Assembly (NCBI GenBank): GCA_963576725.1
Contig: OY755244.1
Coordinates: 78,181,620-78,245,619, forward strand
Origin: Azorinus chamasolen
Taxonomy: Eukaryota > Mollusca > Bivalvia > Cardiida > Solecurtidae
DNA length: 64,000 nucleotides
Direction: 5' to 3'
Shown: one piece after another, positions 46,504 to 58,902 of the stretch
Layout of the letters: each line of letters starts with the position of its first letter
Position numbering within the stretch: the stretch's first letter is position 1
The notes under the pieces: generated by a model
Database searches by the model: none
What the model was told of the DNA's origin: nothing
What the model saw: only the letters and a program-made list of their open reading frames with translations
Translations under genes and position numbers: made by a program

Positions 46504-47767
46504 ACATGATTATTATTATGTCTCCCACCACGTAGCATGTTGATTTACTCCTTTCCATCTGTCTGTCCATCTGTCACAAAATCCTGTCCGCTCTCTAATT
46601 CTAAAAGTTATCAGCCAATTTTTATGAAACTTTATGAAAATGATTGTGGCTTATATATCTTTGCCAAGTTCAATATCCTGCAAGATTGTTTCAGGAACTT
46701 CAGAGTTATGGCCCTTGATTTATCCATATTTGGCCTTTTTAGCCTTGTTCGCTCTCTAAGTTAAAAACGTCTCGTCCTACCTTCACCAAACCTTATAAAA
46801 ATGTTTATGGCTATCTAGGCCAAGTTCAATATCCAACAAGATTGTTACAGGAACTTGAGTTATGGCCCTTGATTTATCCAAATTTGGCCTTTTTAGCCTT
46901 GTCTGTTCTCTAAGTAAAAAATGTCTTCCAATCTTCACCAAACTTTAACAAAATGTTTATGGCTATATCTAGGCCAAGTTCAGTAACCAGCAATATTGAA
47001 CTAGGCACTTCAGAGTTATTGCCCTTGAATAATACAAAATTGGCCTTTTTAGCATTGTCCACTTTCTAAGTCATAAAGTTCTCATCTAATCATCACCAAA
47101 CATTATGAAAATGTTTATTGTTATAATATCTAGGACAAGTTGAATAACTAGCAATAATGGAACAGCTAGCCTACATCAGAGTTATGGCCATTGAATTGTT
47201 GAAAACTGGGTTTTTTAGCTTGTCTGTTCTCTAAATCAAAAAGGCCTCATCCAGTCTCAAAAAAAACCTCAAAAAATGGTATTAGCCATAATGTTTTGGT
47301 CAAGTTTAATAATCAGCAAGATTACACTGGGCACTTTGAAGTTATGGCCTTTGAATTATTCAAAATTGTCATTTTTAGCATTGTCCCTTCTCTAACTCAA
47401 TGGTTTTCTGTCTGACCTTGTACAAACTTCCTGAAAATCTTTACAGGAATAAAATATTGATCAAGTTAGATAAGGAGCTAAATTTCTTGAGGCATGTCAG
47501 GATTATGCCCCTTGAAAATAATAAGAAATGCCTGTTTTGGCCTTGTCGCTCCCTAACTCCAATAGTTTTCAACAGATTTTCACCCGATTTACTGAAACTA
47601 TTATTTGTGAGTTTATTTTCTTTGTCAAGTTAGATAAACAGCCTTATTGTAGAAGGCATGCCATTAAACACCCATATTGTAGAAGGCATGTCAGGATTAT
47701 GGTCCTGGTCAAGTCAAGTAATTTCACCCTTGGATTTCATGTCCAGCCTTCAAGGGTATTCATTTAA
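46504..47767 (+). mobile_element. Tandem-array element, type 8 (ATTATGTCTCCCACCACG), degenerate
   Basis: TCTGTCTGTCCATCTGTC near the left, then seven or more loosely conserved units of about 150 bp with TGTCTGTTCTCTAAGT, TTCACCAAACTTTA and GAGTTATGGCCCTTGA. Right end not clear. Confidence 0.68.
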
Positions 47768-47870
47768 ATCTGGATAACATATTTTCTGCTTCAACCTCGA
47801 ATTTTGTGTTTGCGGATTTCATGTTTCCAGAAATTATTATTGATCAACGACTTATGTAAGAGTGGCATAG

Positions 47871-50787
47871 TTTTAACTCACCAGAGCACAAAGTGCTCAG
47901 GGTGAGCTTTTGTGATCGCCTGATGTCCGTCGGCGTGCATCATCCGTCGTCAGTCGTCAACAATTTGAAACTTTAAAAATCTTCTCCTCTGAATCTACAG
48001 GGTTGTCAGCCTTCATCGTTCGCACATAGCATCATCTTTAGGTCCTCTACAAAATTTATATAAATCATGTCCCTGGGGTCAAAATTGGCCCCGCACCAGG
48101 GGTACATTGTTTTCTATAGGAACATATAGTGAAAACTTTGAAAATCTTCTCTGAAACTGGAAGGTTCTCAGCTTTCATATTTGGCACATAGCATCATGTT
48201 CAGGTCCTCTACAAAAGTTATATAAATTATGGCCCTGGGGTCAAAATTGGCCCCGCCCCAGGGGTGGCCAGTTTTCTATAGAAACATAGTGAAAACTTTG
48301 AAAATCTTCTCCTCTGAAACTAGAAGGTTCTCAGCTTATACATTTGGCACATAGCATTATGTTCAGGTCCTCTACAATAGTTATATAAATTTTGCCCCTG
48401 GGGTCAAAATTGGCCCTGCCCCAGGGGTGCCTTGTTTCCTATAGAAGCATATAGTAAAACTTTGAAAATCTCCTCCTCTAAATCTACAGGGTTCTCAGCT
48501 GTCATATTTGGCACATAGCATCATGTTCAGGTCCTCTACAAATGTTATATAAATTATGCCCCTGGGGTCAAAAATGGCCCCGCCCCAGGGGTAGCCAGTT
48601 TTCAATAGAAACATATAGTGAAAACTTTTAAAATATTCTCCTCTGAAACTGGAAGGTTCTCAGCTTTCATATTTGGCACATAGCATCATGTTCGGGTCCT
48701 CTACAAAAGTTGTATAAATTATGCCCCTTGGGACAAAATTCGCCCTGCCCCCAGGGGAAGCCATTTTCAATAAAAACATATCGTGAAAACTTTGAAAATC
48801 TTCTCTGAAACTGGAAGGTTCTCAGCTTTCATATTTGGCACATAACATCATGTTCAGGTCCTCTACAAGAGTTATATAAATTATGGCCCTGGGGTCAAAA
48901 TAGGCCCGCCCCAGGGATAGCCAGTTTTCAATAGAAACATATAGTGAAAACTTTTAAAATATTCTCCTCTGAAACTGGAAGGTTCTCAGCTTTCATATTT
49001 GGCACATAGCATCATGTTCAGGTCCTCTACAAAAGTTGTATAAATTATGGCACTTGGGACAAAATTCGCCCTGCCCCCAGGGGAAGCCAGTTTTCAATAA
49101 AAACATATAGTGAAAACTTTGAAAATCTTCTCTGAAACTGGAAGGTTCTCAGCTTTCATATTTGGCACATAGCATCATGTTCAGGTCCTCTACAAAAGTT
49201 TTATAAATTATGTCCCTGGGGTGAAAATTGGCCCCACCCCAGGGGTAGCCAGTTTTCAATAGAAACATATAGTGAAAACTTTGAAAATCTTCTCCTCTGA
49301 AACTGGAAGGTTCTCCGCTTTCATATTTGGCACACAGCATCATGTTCATGTCCTCTACAAAAGTTATATAAATTATGCCCCTGGGGTCAAAATTGGCCCC
49401 GCCCCATGGGTAGCCAGTTTTCAATAGAAACATATAGTGAAAACTTTAAAATCTTCTCCTCTAAAACTGTAAGGTTCTCAGCTTTCATATTTGACACACA
49501 GCATCATGTTCAGGTCCTCTACAAAAGTTTTATAAATTATGTCCCTGGGGTGAAAATTGGCCCCGCCCCAAGGGTTAGCCAGTTTTCAATAGAAACATAT
49601 AGTGAAAACTTTGAAAATCTTCTCCTCTAAAACTGTAAGGTTCTCAGCTTTCATATTTGGCACATAGCATCATGTTCAGGTCCGCAAGAAAAGTTGTATA
49701 AATTGTGCCCATTGGGTCAAAATTTGCCCTGCCCTGCCCCAGGGCGGGCTAGTTTTCAATAACAAGAGGGCCATGAAAGCCCTAAATCGCTCACCTGGTT
49801 ACTAGAGACATATGCATACACTGTATTTCTATGTAAAAATAAGTCAGCTTCAGATTGGGGCCAATATGAAACTAAGGGCCATCATTTTAGGCATGGAGTT
49901 TAAAATTTGAACAATCTAAATAAAGGAACATTAGATGATGCTTCATATAAGTTTCAAACTTCCGGGCCTTACAATTTCACAGAAGGAGATTTTAAAGATT
50001 TTCCTATGAAAAACTGATAAGCCAGGGGCGGGGCCATTTTGGTCCAGGAGTCATAATTTGAACAATCTTGGTAGAAAACCATTAGATGATAATACATACC
50101 AAATTTCAAAGGTCTATGCCTTACAGTTTAGGAGAAGAAGATTTTCAAAGATTTTCCTATGAAAAACTGATAAGCCCCTGGGCGGGGCCATTTTTGGTCC
50201 GGGGGTCATAGTTTGAAAACCGTTGTAGAGGACCATTAGATGATGCTACATACCAAATACCAAAGGTCTAGGCCTTACGGTTTCAGAGAAGAAGATTTTT
50301 AAAGATTTTCCTATGAAAAACTGATAAGCCCCGGGGCGGGGCCATTTTTGGTCCGTGGGGGGGGGGGGTATAATTTGAACAATCTTTGTAGAGAACCATT
50401 AGATCATGCTACATAACAAATATCAAAGGTCTAGGCCTTATGGTTTCAGAGGAGAAGATTTTTAAAGATTTTCCTAAGAAAAACTGATAAACCCCAGGGC
50501 GGAGCCATTTTTGGTCCGGGGGACATAATTTGAACAATCTTTGTAGAGGACCATTAGATGATGCTATATACCAAATATCAAAGCTCTAGGCTTTGTGGTT
50601 TCAGAGAAGAAGATGTTTAAGTAAATTGTTGACGACGCACATACGCACACGGATGCCGGAGCCTGCCCCCTCACAATACCTCACCTGGCACTTTGTGCCA
50701 GGTGAGCTAAAACATAAAGTGAAAACTTCGAAATTGTTCTCCTCTGATTGTCTGGTGAGCGCTTCAGGGCCATTCTTGCCCTCTTGT
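47871..50787 (+). mobile_element. Tandem-array element, type 1, large copy with inverted insertion
   Basis: Starts TTTTAACTCACCAGAGCACA AAGTGCTCAGGGTGAGC; about eleven units of about 160-170 bp with TTTGGCACATAGCATCATGT and GGGGTCAAAATTGGCCCCGC. The array breaks at 49760 and resumes at 50712 with CATAAAGTGAAAACTTCG, ending GTGAGCGCTTCAGGGCCATT CTTGCCCTCTTGTT. Confidence 0.88.
49761..50711 (-). mobile_element. Related element inserted in reverse inside the type 1 array
   Basis: Begins AACAAGAGGGCCATGAAAGC CCTAAATCGCTCACC and ends CACCTGGCACTTTGTGCCAG GTGAGCTAAAA, the inverse of the usual end order. Units of about 140-165 bp with CAAATATCAAAGGTCTAGGC and TTCCTATGAAAAACTGATAA. Confidence 0.87.
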
Positions 50788-51880
50788 TATACCCCCACAA
50801 CGAAGTTTTTTTGGGGGGGGGGGGTATACTGGAATCAGGCCGTCCGTCCGTCTGTCCGTCCGTCCGTGGACACAATTTTGTCCGGCCTTCTTCTTCTACA
50901 GTTTTGCTTCAATTTTGTTGAAACTTCATGTATAGCCATATGACCATATAAACCTGTGCACCGCATATTTCCATTATGATCGGACCATTACTTCAAGAGT
51001 TATCTCCCCCTTTTAGTCCCCTACCAATGTTTTTCGGTTTTCTGGACTTTTAATGGAAGTGACTGGAGATATCAACTCTATATTTAGTACAAAGCTAAAT
51101 CTAGATAAGTTAAGCTTATGTTCCAATCTCAGTCCGGTTGAATAATTATTTCCAGAGTTATTGCCCTTGAACTTTGAACAATTTTTTTCTTCAAATTTTG
51201 AATTTTCCAGACTTTTTTGGATGTGGTTGGAGATTTTAACTTTATTTTTGGCATAAAACTAAATCTAGATGATTTACAGCTTAATTCCCAATCTCAGTCT
51301 GGTTGAATAATTTTTGCCAGAGTTATGGCCCTTGAACTTATTTTTTTTATCAAATATTCAATTTTCCGGTCTTTCTTTGGAAGTGCTTGGAGATATTAAC
51401 TTTATATTTGACATAAATCTAAATCTAGATGAGTTGCAGCTTAAGTTCGAATATCGGTGTGGTTGAATAATTTTGGCCAGAGTTATGGTCCTTGAACTTA
51501 AGGTTTTTCTGAAAAGGTACCTATTTGTTTAGAACTTTGGAGTTGGCACTTCACAAAAATAAACAAAGCTGCTTGAACTTATCGGATGACATTGTCTTGC
51601 AGCAGCCATAACACTTCTTTGAATTTTAACAACAGACTTATCTCCCTTTTTAGACTTGACAATATTTGGTAATATATTGTTTATGTTTGTGATTGATCTT
51701 GGATTGAATATTACATTTTTCTTTATTGCTGAACATCTTGTCATTTTTATTACATAAATTGGGTTTTATAAATCTCTTCATGTTTCTGTATGTACATATG
51801 TTCAGATTGATGATAGGTGTTCTGACAAGCAGCCAGGTGGGGGTATCCGTTAGCCTGTGGCTTATAGTTCTAGTTTTTAG
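50788..51880 (+). mobile_element. Tandem-array element, type 5 (TATACCCCCACAACGAAG)
   Basis: TATACCCCCACAACGAAG pairs with a G-run and GGGGTATACTGG, then CCGTCCGTCCGTCTGTCC. Three units of about 175 bp with GAGTTATTGCCCTTGAACTT and AACTAAATCTAGATGA. Probable end GCCAGGTGGGGGTATCCGTT AGCCTGTGGC near 51865. Confidence 0.72.
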
Positions 51881-51977
51881 TTTGACATTTGTAGAGCTTA
51901 TCATAGCTTCATTGTGAAGCAAATTATATCAAACATCCTAATATTCCACAAAAACAATCTTTGGAAACATCTAATCA

Positions 51978-54564
51978 TTTTTAGCTCGCATGTTCGTAGA
52001 ACAGTAGAGCTTATGCTATACCCCCGGCGTGAGCGTGAGCGTGTGCGTGAGCGTGGCCAAGGTTAAAGTTTTTTGGACGGGTTGTTTTAAAGCTTAATAT
52101 TTGTACTAGGATGCTGAAATTTTGTATGGAAGTTCATTTGAGGTTAAATATTGCTGTTATGAAGTTAAACATTAAAAATATTTTTCAATTTTATCAATTT
52201 TTGACATGTTTTGGACTTAGTCCTTTTGGCCACATGTCACCAGGTTAAAGTTTTTTGGACGGGTTGTTTTAAAGCTTAATAATTGTACTAGGATGCTGAA
52301 ATTTTGTATGGAAGTTCATTTGAGGTTAGATATTGCTGTTATGAAGTTTAACATTAAAAATATTTTTCAATATTATCAATTTTTGACATGTTTTGGACTT
52401 AGTTTTTGGGGGGCCACAAATCACCTGGTTAAAGTTTTTTGGACGGGTTGTTTTAAAGCTTAATAATTGTACAAGGATGCTGAAATTTTGTATGGAAGTT
52501 CATTTGAGGTTAGATATTGCTGTTATGAAGTTAAACAGTAAAAATATTTTTCAATATTATCAATTTTTGACATGTTTTGGACTTAGTTTTTGGGGGGCCA
52601 AAAATCACCAGGTTAAAGTTTTTGGGACGGGTTGGTATAAAGCTTAATATGTGTGCTATGATGCTGAAATTTGGTGAGAAGGTTCATATTGTCGAGACCC
52701 TTCCGACCATGCCAACATTTTTGTCCTTCTGACCTTGACCTTGACCTTTGACCTACTTTTGCAAAAATCTTTAAATACCTATATTATTGGAACCATTTGG
52801 CCTAGGGCTTCCATACCTTGTATGACGATGCCAATATTTTTGCCCTTCTGACCTTGACCTTTGACCTACTTTTGCAAAAATCTTTAAATGCCTATAGTAT
52901 TTGAACCAATAGACCTAGGGCTTCCATGTTTGGTATGCAACTTTCTTGTGTTAAGACTTTTCCAACAATAATATTTTTGCCCTTCTAACCTTGACCTTGA
53001 CCTTTGACCTGCTTTTGCAAAAATCTTTAAATACCTATATTATTGGAACCATTTGGCCTAGGGCTTCCATACTTGGTATGACCATGCCAATATTTTTTGC
53101 CCTTCTGACCTTGACCTTTGACCTACTTTTGCAAAAATCTTTAAATGCCTATAGTATTTGAACCAATAGACCTAGGGCTTCCATGCTTGGTATGCAACTT
53201 TCTTGTGTTAAGACTTTTCCTACAATAATATTTTTGCCCTTCTGACCCTGACCTTCAACCTACCTTTGAAAAAATCTTTAAATGCCTATATTATTGGAAC
53301 CAATAGGCCAAGAACTTCCATACTTGGTATGATCATGCCTACTTTTTTGCCCTCCTGACCTTTGACCTTGACCATTGACCTACTTTTGGAAAAATCTTTA
53401 AATGCCTATAGTATTTGGACTAATAGACCTAGGGCTTCCATACCTGGTAGGCAACTTTCTTGTGTTAAGACTTTTCCAACAATATTTTTGTTTGCCCTTC
53501 TGACCTTGACATTCGACCTATTTTTGAAAAAATCTTTAAATGCCTATATTGGAACCAATAGGCCTAGGACTCCCATACTTGGTATGATCATGCCAAGTTT
53601 TTTGCCCTCCTGACCTTGACCTTTGACCTACTTTTGCAAAAATCTTTAAATGCCTATAACAATTGAACCAATGGGTCAAAGGCTTCCATACTTGGTATGC
53701 ACCTTTCTTGTGTTAAGACCTGTCCAACAGTATTGTTTTTGCCATGTTACTTTGACCTTTGACCTACTTTTGCAATTTTCTTTAAATGCCTATAAAATTT
53801 GAACCGGTAGGCCAAGGGCTTCCATACTTGGTATGCAGCTTTCTTGTCTTAAGACTTTTCAACCATACCATTGTTTTTACCATGTGACCTTGACCTTTGA
53901 CTTAGGTTTGCAAAAATCTTTAAATGCCTATAGCATTGCAACAAATAGGCATAGGGCTTCCATATATGGTATGACCATGCCAACATGTTTGCCTTTCTGA
54001 CCTTGACCTTGACCTACTTTTGCAAAAAAGTGTTTAAATGCATATACTTCCATACTTGGTTTCTATTTTTTCTGTCTGAAGACCTTTTCAAACACACCAA
54101 TGTTTTTTTTACCATTTGACCTTGACATTTCACCTATTTTTGCAAAAAACTGTAAGTGCCTATAACTTGGAACCAATACCGGTATACCTAGGACTTCCAT
54201 ACTTTGTATGACCATGCAAACATATTTGCCCTTCTGACCTTGACCTTCACCTTTGACCTACTTTTGCAAAAATCTTTAACTGCCTATTACATTGGAACCA
54301 ATAGACCTAGGGCTTCCATATTTGGTATGTATCTTTTTTGTTTAATATTCTTTTTAAATTGATGAAAATTGGTATTTGGTTGCCTTTTGGTTGTGATATT
54401 GATGCAGTTAAGGTAAATTGAAAATTGAATTATTTTTTTGTGTTCAATAGGACACGTTTTAGACTTAATCTTTAAACAGGCGAGCATCAGGTGGCTTTGA
54501 CACCATTTCTGGTTTAGACAAGGAGCAGGTGGGGGACATGTTTTTCTTTAAAACAAGCTCTAGT
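51978..54564 (+). mobile_element. Tandem-array element, type 4 variant, two different arrays
   Basis: TTTTTAGCTCGCATGTTCGT AGAACAGTAGAGCT, GCGTGAGCGTGAGCGTG. First array: four starts of GGTTAAAGTTTTTTGGACGG at 52061, 52243, 52427 and 52611 (about 183 bp). Second array 52690-54330: units with TGACCTTGACCTTTGACCTA CTTTTGCAAAAATC and CTAGGGCTTCCATACTTGG, spaced alternately about 114 and 140 bp (a two-part higher-order unit). Ends near GGCGAGCATCAGGTGG and CAAGCTCTAGTT. Confidence 0.8.
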
Positions 54565-54742
54565 TAGTTTTCGTTTTGCTATATTTGTCACGGTGTATAA
54601 TGAACACTCCCGGTAAACAAGTGTAAGATAAAAACGTGTCTCAAGTCAAATTGGGAGAATAACAGATGAAACAAACAAATGAATCATCCTTGTCTTACTA
54701 CAAATAATGACGTGAAGACAGGAATGGCAGAAACTAGAATCA

Positions 54743-54910
54743 GGGTTCATGCTTATAAAGCTTTTTAGTTGAGTCTGAGTTCGTTCTCAAACTTTTGATT
54801 GGTCAGATTTGAGTTCTCAAGCTTTTGATTGAGCCAAAGGCTCAAATCTGACCAATCAAAAACTTGAGAACGAACTCGGACTCAACTAAAAGTTTTATAA
54901 GCATGGACCC
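54743..54910. mobile_element. Inverted-repeat element, family F
   Basis: GGGTTCATGCTTATAAAGCT to TTTATAAGCATGGACCC. The left arm is partly duplicated as at 42078 (TTCTCAAACTTTTGATTGGT and TTCTCAAGCTTTTGATT). Confidence 0.82.
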
Positions 54911-55549
54911 ATATCTAATTTATAAGCAAACAACATACCCTGATAAGATGTCCGATATGGGTCTACTCTATTTGTAAATGAATTAATAATTAAGTGTCTC
55001 AAGTATGGACAAATTCAGGGTTACAGATAATTGTGCGTACTCAAATACCAAAATTGTCATTTTGTCATTTTATTCAAAGAGGTTGGGTCTAAAATATCCT
55101 GTGGAGGAAAGTGTTAAAGCGCAAAACGGCAAATTATAAGGCAAAACAATGACACTGTCAGTGAAAGGAATAGCATAACCAGCGAGGATTTGAAATATAT
55201 AATATAGAATGATCTTTTTGTTACCACATATGCTTGAAAATTAATTTTACTGCTCATTACATCATAGAAAGCCCTTTTACGTCTTTATTTTCTTACCTGA
55301 ATATTCATATTGGTAATTAGGGTCATCTATTTACATAATAAAACTACAAATGTTTATGAAACTAAATAAGATAATAAGTAGACTCGGGTCAGATAGCTGT
55401 AGGACCTGTCCAGAATCCGTTCCGTTTGCTAGTGAATAACTATACATGTTCTGCTTTGGCTAAAATTGTTTTTATCCTGTTCAAAATCTGATAGATAATC
55501 AATATACATTATGTCTTTATTTCTGAATGAATATTTAATGAGTGAAGGG
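54911..55549. other. Degraded MITE pieces, no gene
   Basis: 54920-54985 holds GCAAACAACATACCCTGATA and GATATGGGTCTACTC (A/B core). 55065-55110 is a family C end (AAGAGGTTGGGTCTAAAATA). 55250-55553 is a worn family B copy (TAGACTCGGGTCAGATAGCT, ending ATTTAATGAGTGAAGGGTTAA). Confidence 0.55.
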
Positions 55550-55773
55550 TTAACCCATTACCTCATAGGCTATTTTTAGATCCAACCTCTTTGAATAAAT
55601 CTACCGAAAAGGAGCATTAACTAGAGAAAAGGAAACTTTTAGAATTTAGTAGTTTGAAACCATTGTGATAGAGCATTTGCTACTATAGGAGCAAATGCTC
55701 TATTTATAACATTGGTTCACAAAGTGACTTTTACAGAGTCGTCAAAGGTCGTCAATATGAGGGAATGGGTTAA
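55550..55773 (-). mobile_element. Palindromic MITE, family C
   Basis: TTAACCCATTACCTCATAGG to GAGGGAATGGGTTAA; apex GCTACTATAGGAGC; part of one core arm deleted (GTGATAGAGCATTTGC). Confidence 0.85.
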
Positions 55774-55879
55774 AACAATACTTGCTTCAATTTAAAAAAC
55801 AGGAAACAAATTCACCTCTCAAGTTCTCAACAAGAATTGAATCGTGTACACGGGTACCTAGTGCCTTCAGACAAATACA

Positions 55880-56040
55880 GTATAACCACGATAATTCGAA
55901 ATTTTAGTTATAAAAAATGATGCCTTTTCAGGCAGGTGGCTGCTTAATGCAAGGTGATAGTCACACAGAAAGCTCTTAGAGGAGTTGTCTGCATGTGTTT
56001 CACCCTGCATTAAGAGCCGTATAATCTCGAACTACTCTGT
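55880..56040. mobile_element. Palindromic MITE, family E, diverged
   Basis: CAGTATAACCACGATAATTC on the left, GCCGTATAATCTCGAACTAC on the right; inner GGCAGGTGGCTGCTTAATGC, apex AAAGCTCTTAGAGGAG. Confidence 0.72.
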
Positions 56041-56152
56041 TTTCTTGTTCTTGTATTCTTGTTATTACTTTATTAATTCTAATTTAAATACCTGATTTTT
56101 ATAAAAGTAGATGATGAAAAAACGTTTTGCAATGGCAAAAATCAGATACATA

Positions 56153-56361
56153 TACAATAAAACCCCTCTAATGCCACCAGCAAAAAGGAGAATAATTCAT
56201 AGTGGCAAAGGCAGGTGGTAGCTAAATGCGGGATGAAAGTTATGCAGAAAGCTCCTTTAGGAGCTTTCTGCATAACTTTCGTCCTGCATTAAGCAACCAC
56301 CTGCTTGTGAAGACAGCCATGTTTATTCATTAAGTGGTCGCATTAGATGGGGTTTATTGTA
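56153..56361. mobile_element. Palindromic MITE, family E
   Basis: TA then CAATAAAACCCCTCTAATGC; right end GCATTAGATGGGGTTTATTG then TA, an inverted repeat. Inner GGCAGGTGGTAGCTAAATGC, apex AAAGCTCCTTTAGGAGCTTT. Confidence 0.87.
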
Positions 56362-56750
56362 TTTTTCCATAAACTTTTACCTGACCGAAACACCCTTAAA
56401 CAAGAGAATGTCCACATCAGACAGCTTCTACGAGAGATGCCCAACTTATTTTTGAACAAAAGAAAATCGTGCGTTGTCAAGTACATGCACGAGATAGTCG
56501 AGTATTGTGTATGGTATCAGCTGTGTTAAAGCTTAAACTTTAGTTTACATGCAGGTTTTACCTGGTTTTCAAAATGGTATGTAAAACCTGTGATAAAGTC
56601 TAGGGTGTCGTGTTAAGGCTTTTAAGGACTAATTGTACTTATAGAAGCCTTCAAAAAGAGCTTAAAACCACGTGCTATATCATTTCTCTTGGCTGAATAA
56701 GGAACATTCGCTTACAACGTAATTCGTCACAACGTTATTCGGCCTCTGAC
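56362..56750. other. No gene supported
   Basis: A 60-codon ORF at 56347-56529 starts inside the family E end and has no recognisable motif. The remainder is unassigned and may include the left end of the mariner below. Confidence 0.4.
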
Positions 56751-56754
56751 GAAG

Positions 56755-57548
56755 TTCATGAAACGGCATGTGGTGGCCACGCCGGACATTATACGCAAGG
56801 TTGGCCGTTCGATCGCCAAAGTGAATTCTCCAACGCTAAGACATGGCATCGAAATTAGAGGGTCCAAGGGAACAATATACAACATTATCAAGAAAACCTT
56901 AGAAGCAAAACTACGAAAGTTCACCAACTCAACATGGCACAAATTCAGAAGGGCAGATCCAGATCCTGGAGGTTTATCTGCGACTGAAATGTAATCAGTG
57001 GAAACACTGTCACTTCTGATGAAGCTTTTTTACATAGACTGAAATGGTATGCTACATAAGAAAGGGGGGGGGGACAAGTTTGTTAAACGCGATGCTCATT
57101 GCTTGTGCTGGTGTATCATCTAGAGGCAAAACGGAGATTCGCATTATCGATAAAGGAACCAAAGTGAACTATTGAGTATTACGTAAACAAAGTTCTGAAG
57201 CCAGTTTTAGAGGGAAAGATGTTACTAGACTGTTTCCAGAGGGGCCATCAGGACAGTGCATCTAGCCCCACATACGCTGAAATTCCTCAAGGTCCGAAAT
57301 ATTCAACTGGAGAATGAATGCCAAGTCCCCCCGATGCTGTTCCGATTGACATTGGAATCTGAGGTGTGCTTAAACGCCATTTGCAGAATGTAAAAGTAAA
57401 AACGCTTGTTGGCCTCAAAAGAGCTCTTAAGGACGAGTGGCGCAAACCGGATCAGGCAACCATAAATAAGACTTTAAAACCATGTCCAAAGCGTTGTAGA
57501 ATGATATACAACTGCCACGGGTCCCGTATTGAGCATGTGTTACAATGA
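56755..57548 (+). pseudogene. Tc1/mariner-type transposase, decayed
   Basis: N-terminal DNA-binding part: KRHVVATPDIIRKVGRSIAK, SKGTIYNIIKKTLEAKLRKF, a helix-turn-helix pattern. After a large deletion and several frameshifts, the catalytic region is seen as RGKTEIRIIDKGTKVNY, VNKVLKPVLEG, a damaged HQDSAS box (57240s) and SPPDAVPIDIGI. The last ORF (57366-57548) begins LKRHLQNVKVKTLVGLKRAL and ends PKRCRMIYNCHGSRIEHVLQ, the usual mariner C-terminus. The first acidic catalytic block is missing, so it is dead. Terminal inverted repeats were not found. Confidence 0.85.
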
Positions 57549-57695
57549 AATGTATTCAGGTAAGATTTTACTGTTATTTTAGTTTTGTTCAAAGATAAGC
57601 TGGTACCTCTTGTATAGGAACCGTCTGATCAGGTCTACTCTATTTGCATGTATGAAATTCTACAGTTTGTACCTAATGCAATTATGAAAATCCAG

Positions 57696-57937
57696 TTAAC
57701 CCTTTCACCGCCGATGTCGCATAAATGCACCACGACAAATAGTGCAGTCCCAGATCAGACGCCGCCTTGAACGGAGTCTGATCAGGGACTTCATTTTTTT
57801 GTCTCAATCTCTATTTCTATATCTGTTCTTTATTCCTTTGAAATTTGCATTTATTTGTCTCATTTCCTTATTGTACCGAATGATTTTAAAAGTTGGATTG
57901 CAGACGACAATTAGAAATTTGGCGCCAAAAGGGTTTA
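57696..57937 (+). mobile_element. TTAA MITE, family L-like
   Basis: TTAACCCTTTCACCGCCGAT to TTTGGCGCCAAAAGGGTTTA; core AGTGCAGTCCCAGATCAGAC, GCCGCC, GTCTGATCAGGGACTTC (one arm shortened). Confidence 0.7.
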
Positions 57938-58049
57938 TGATGTCTATGCAATCATTATTTCCGACAGTACATGTATAAATTATCAAAAGGTGGTAGACCT
58001 ATTGCATATCTTCTTTGCCACATGACGAGGCTAACCCTATGAAACTCCA

Positions 58050-58317
58050 TTAACCCATTCCCTCCTATTGACGCCTGTTGACACCTCTGTAAAAGTCATT
58101 TTTGAAACCATTGTGATAAATAGAGCATCTATTTATTACATTGGTTTGAAAAGGATACACTTCTAAAAAATCTATTAACTGCTTTATTTATCACAATTGT
58201 TTAAAAAACTACATAATTATAAAAACTTATTTTTCTCTAGTAGGCCTAAATGCTCCTTTTCGGTGGAATTTTTCAAAGTGGTCAGATCATAAAATAGTCT
58301 AGAAGAGAATAGGTTAA
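58050..58317 (+). mobile_element. Palindromic MITE, family C, rearranged core
   Basis: TTAACCCATTCCCTCCTATT to AGAAGAGAATAGGTTAA. The core lacks the GCTCC apex, and an extra CTTTATTTATCACAATTGTT arm is present further right, so one arm is duplicated. Confidence 0.78.
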
Positions 58318-58347
58318 TACTAGAGTTAGATGTAACTAGAAGTATAT

Positions 58348-58597
58348 TTAACCCTTCGCTTGCTGAATTTTAAAATACATTTCTCCTTCTTTACCCATGC
58401 CCTGTTGTATAATAACATGTATCTTCACTGTGTACACGTATTTCGCTGCGCAATCACTGCTATGGAGTGCACTGGTTGCACAATCAACTTGTAAATAGTG
58501 CAGACCCTGATGAGACAGCTCCTGCAGGAGCTGTCTCATCTGGGTCTTCACTATTTACAGGTAGGTATATTGACGTGAACAACAAGCGAAGGGTTAA
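58348..58597 (+). mobile_element. Palindromic MITE, family D
   Basis: TTAACCCTTCGCTTGCTGAA to AACAAGCGAAGGGTTAA; core GTAAATAGTGCAGACCCTGA, apex AGCTCCTGCAGGAGCT. Very similar to the copy at 546. Confidence 0.9.
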
Positions 58598-58603
58598 GGA
58601 GTC

Positions 58604-58678
58604 TCCATCCTCGGATTGCAGTCAACACTGTTAGCAACACTCCATCCTCGGATTGCAGTCAACACTGTTAGCAACACT
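58604..58678 (+). repeat. Perfect 38-bp tandem duplication
   Basis: CTCCATCCTCGGATTGCAGT CAACACTGTTAGCAACA occurs twice back to back between two MITEs. Confidence 0.85.
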
Positions 58679-58902
58679 AACTCATTCTTTCATATAAACG
58701 TGTTTTCACGCATTTGCAAATAGAGTAAACCCAGATCAGACGGCTTCTATAAGAGATATATGATATATATGTTTCTTTACTTTCTAAAATGGCTACAATG
58801 TTCCACCTTTCATATTTCATTACAACTTTTTTGTTCATGAATATTAAGTAGGTATTGAAATTTGGAATATAGATCTACATAAAAAAAGGAAAGGGTTATC
58901 CC
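58678..58902 (+). mobile_element. Family A MITE, core half deleted
   Basis: CTAACTCATTCTTTCATATA to AAAGGAAAGGGTTATCC; single arm GAGTAAACCCAGATCAGACG without the return. Confidence 0.72.

Noticed and set aside
49149..49433. ORFs inside the type 1 arrays (MFLLKTGYPWGGANFDPRG repeated)
   Set aside because: Open because the unit lacks stops in one reverse frame; the peptide repeats with the DNA unit and has no start, domain or conservation beyond DNA identity.
56347..56529. 60-codon ORF after a family E MITE
   Set aside because: It starts within the MITE end and shows no motif; chance ORF.
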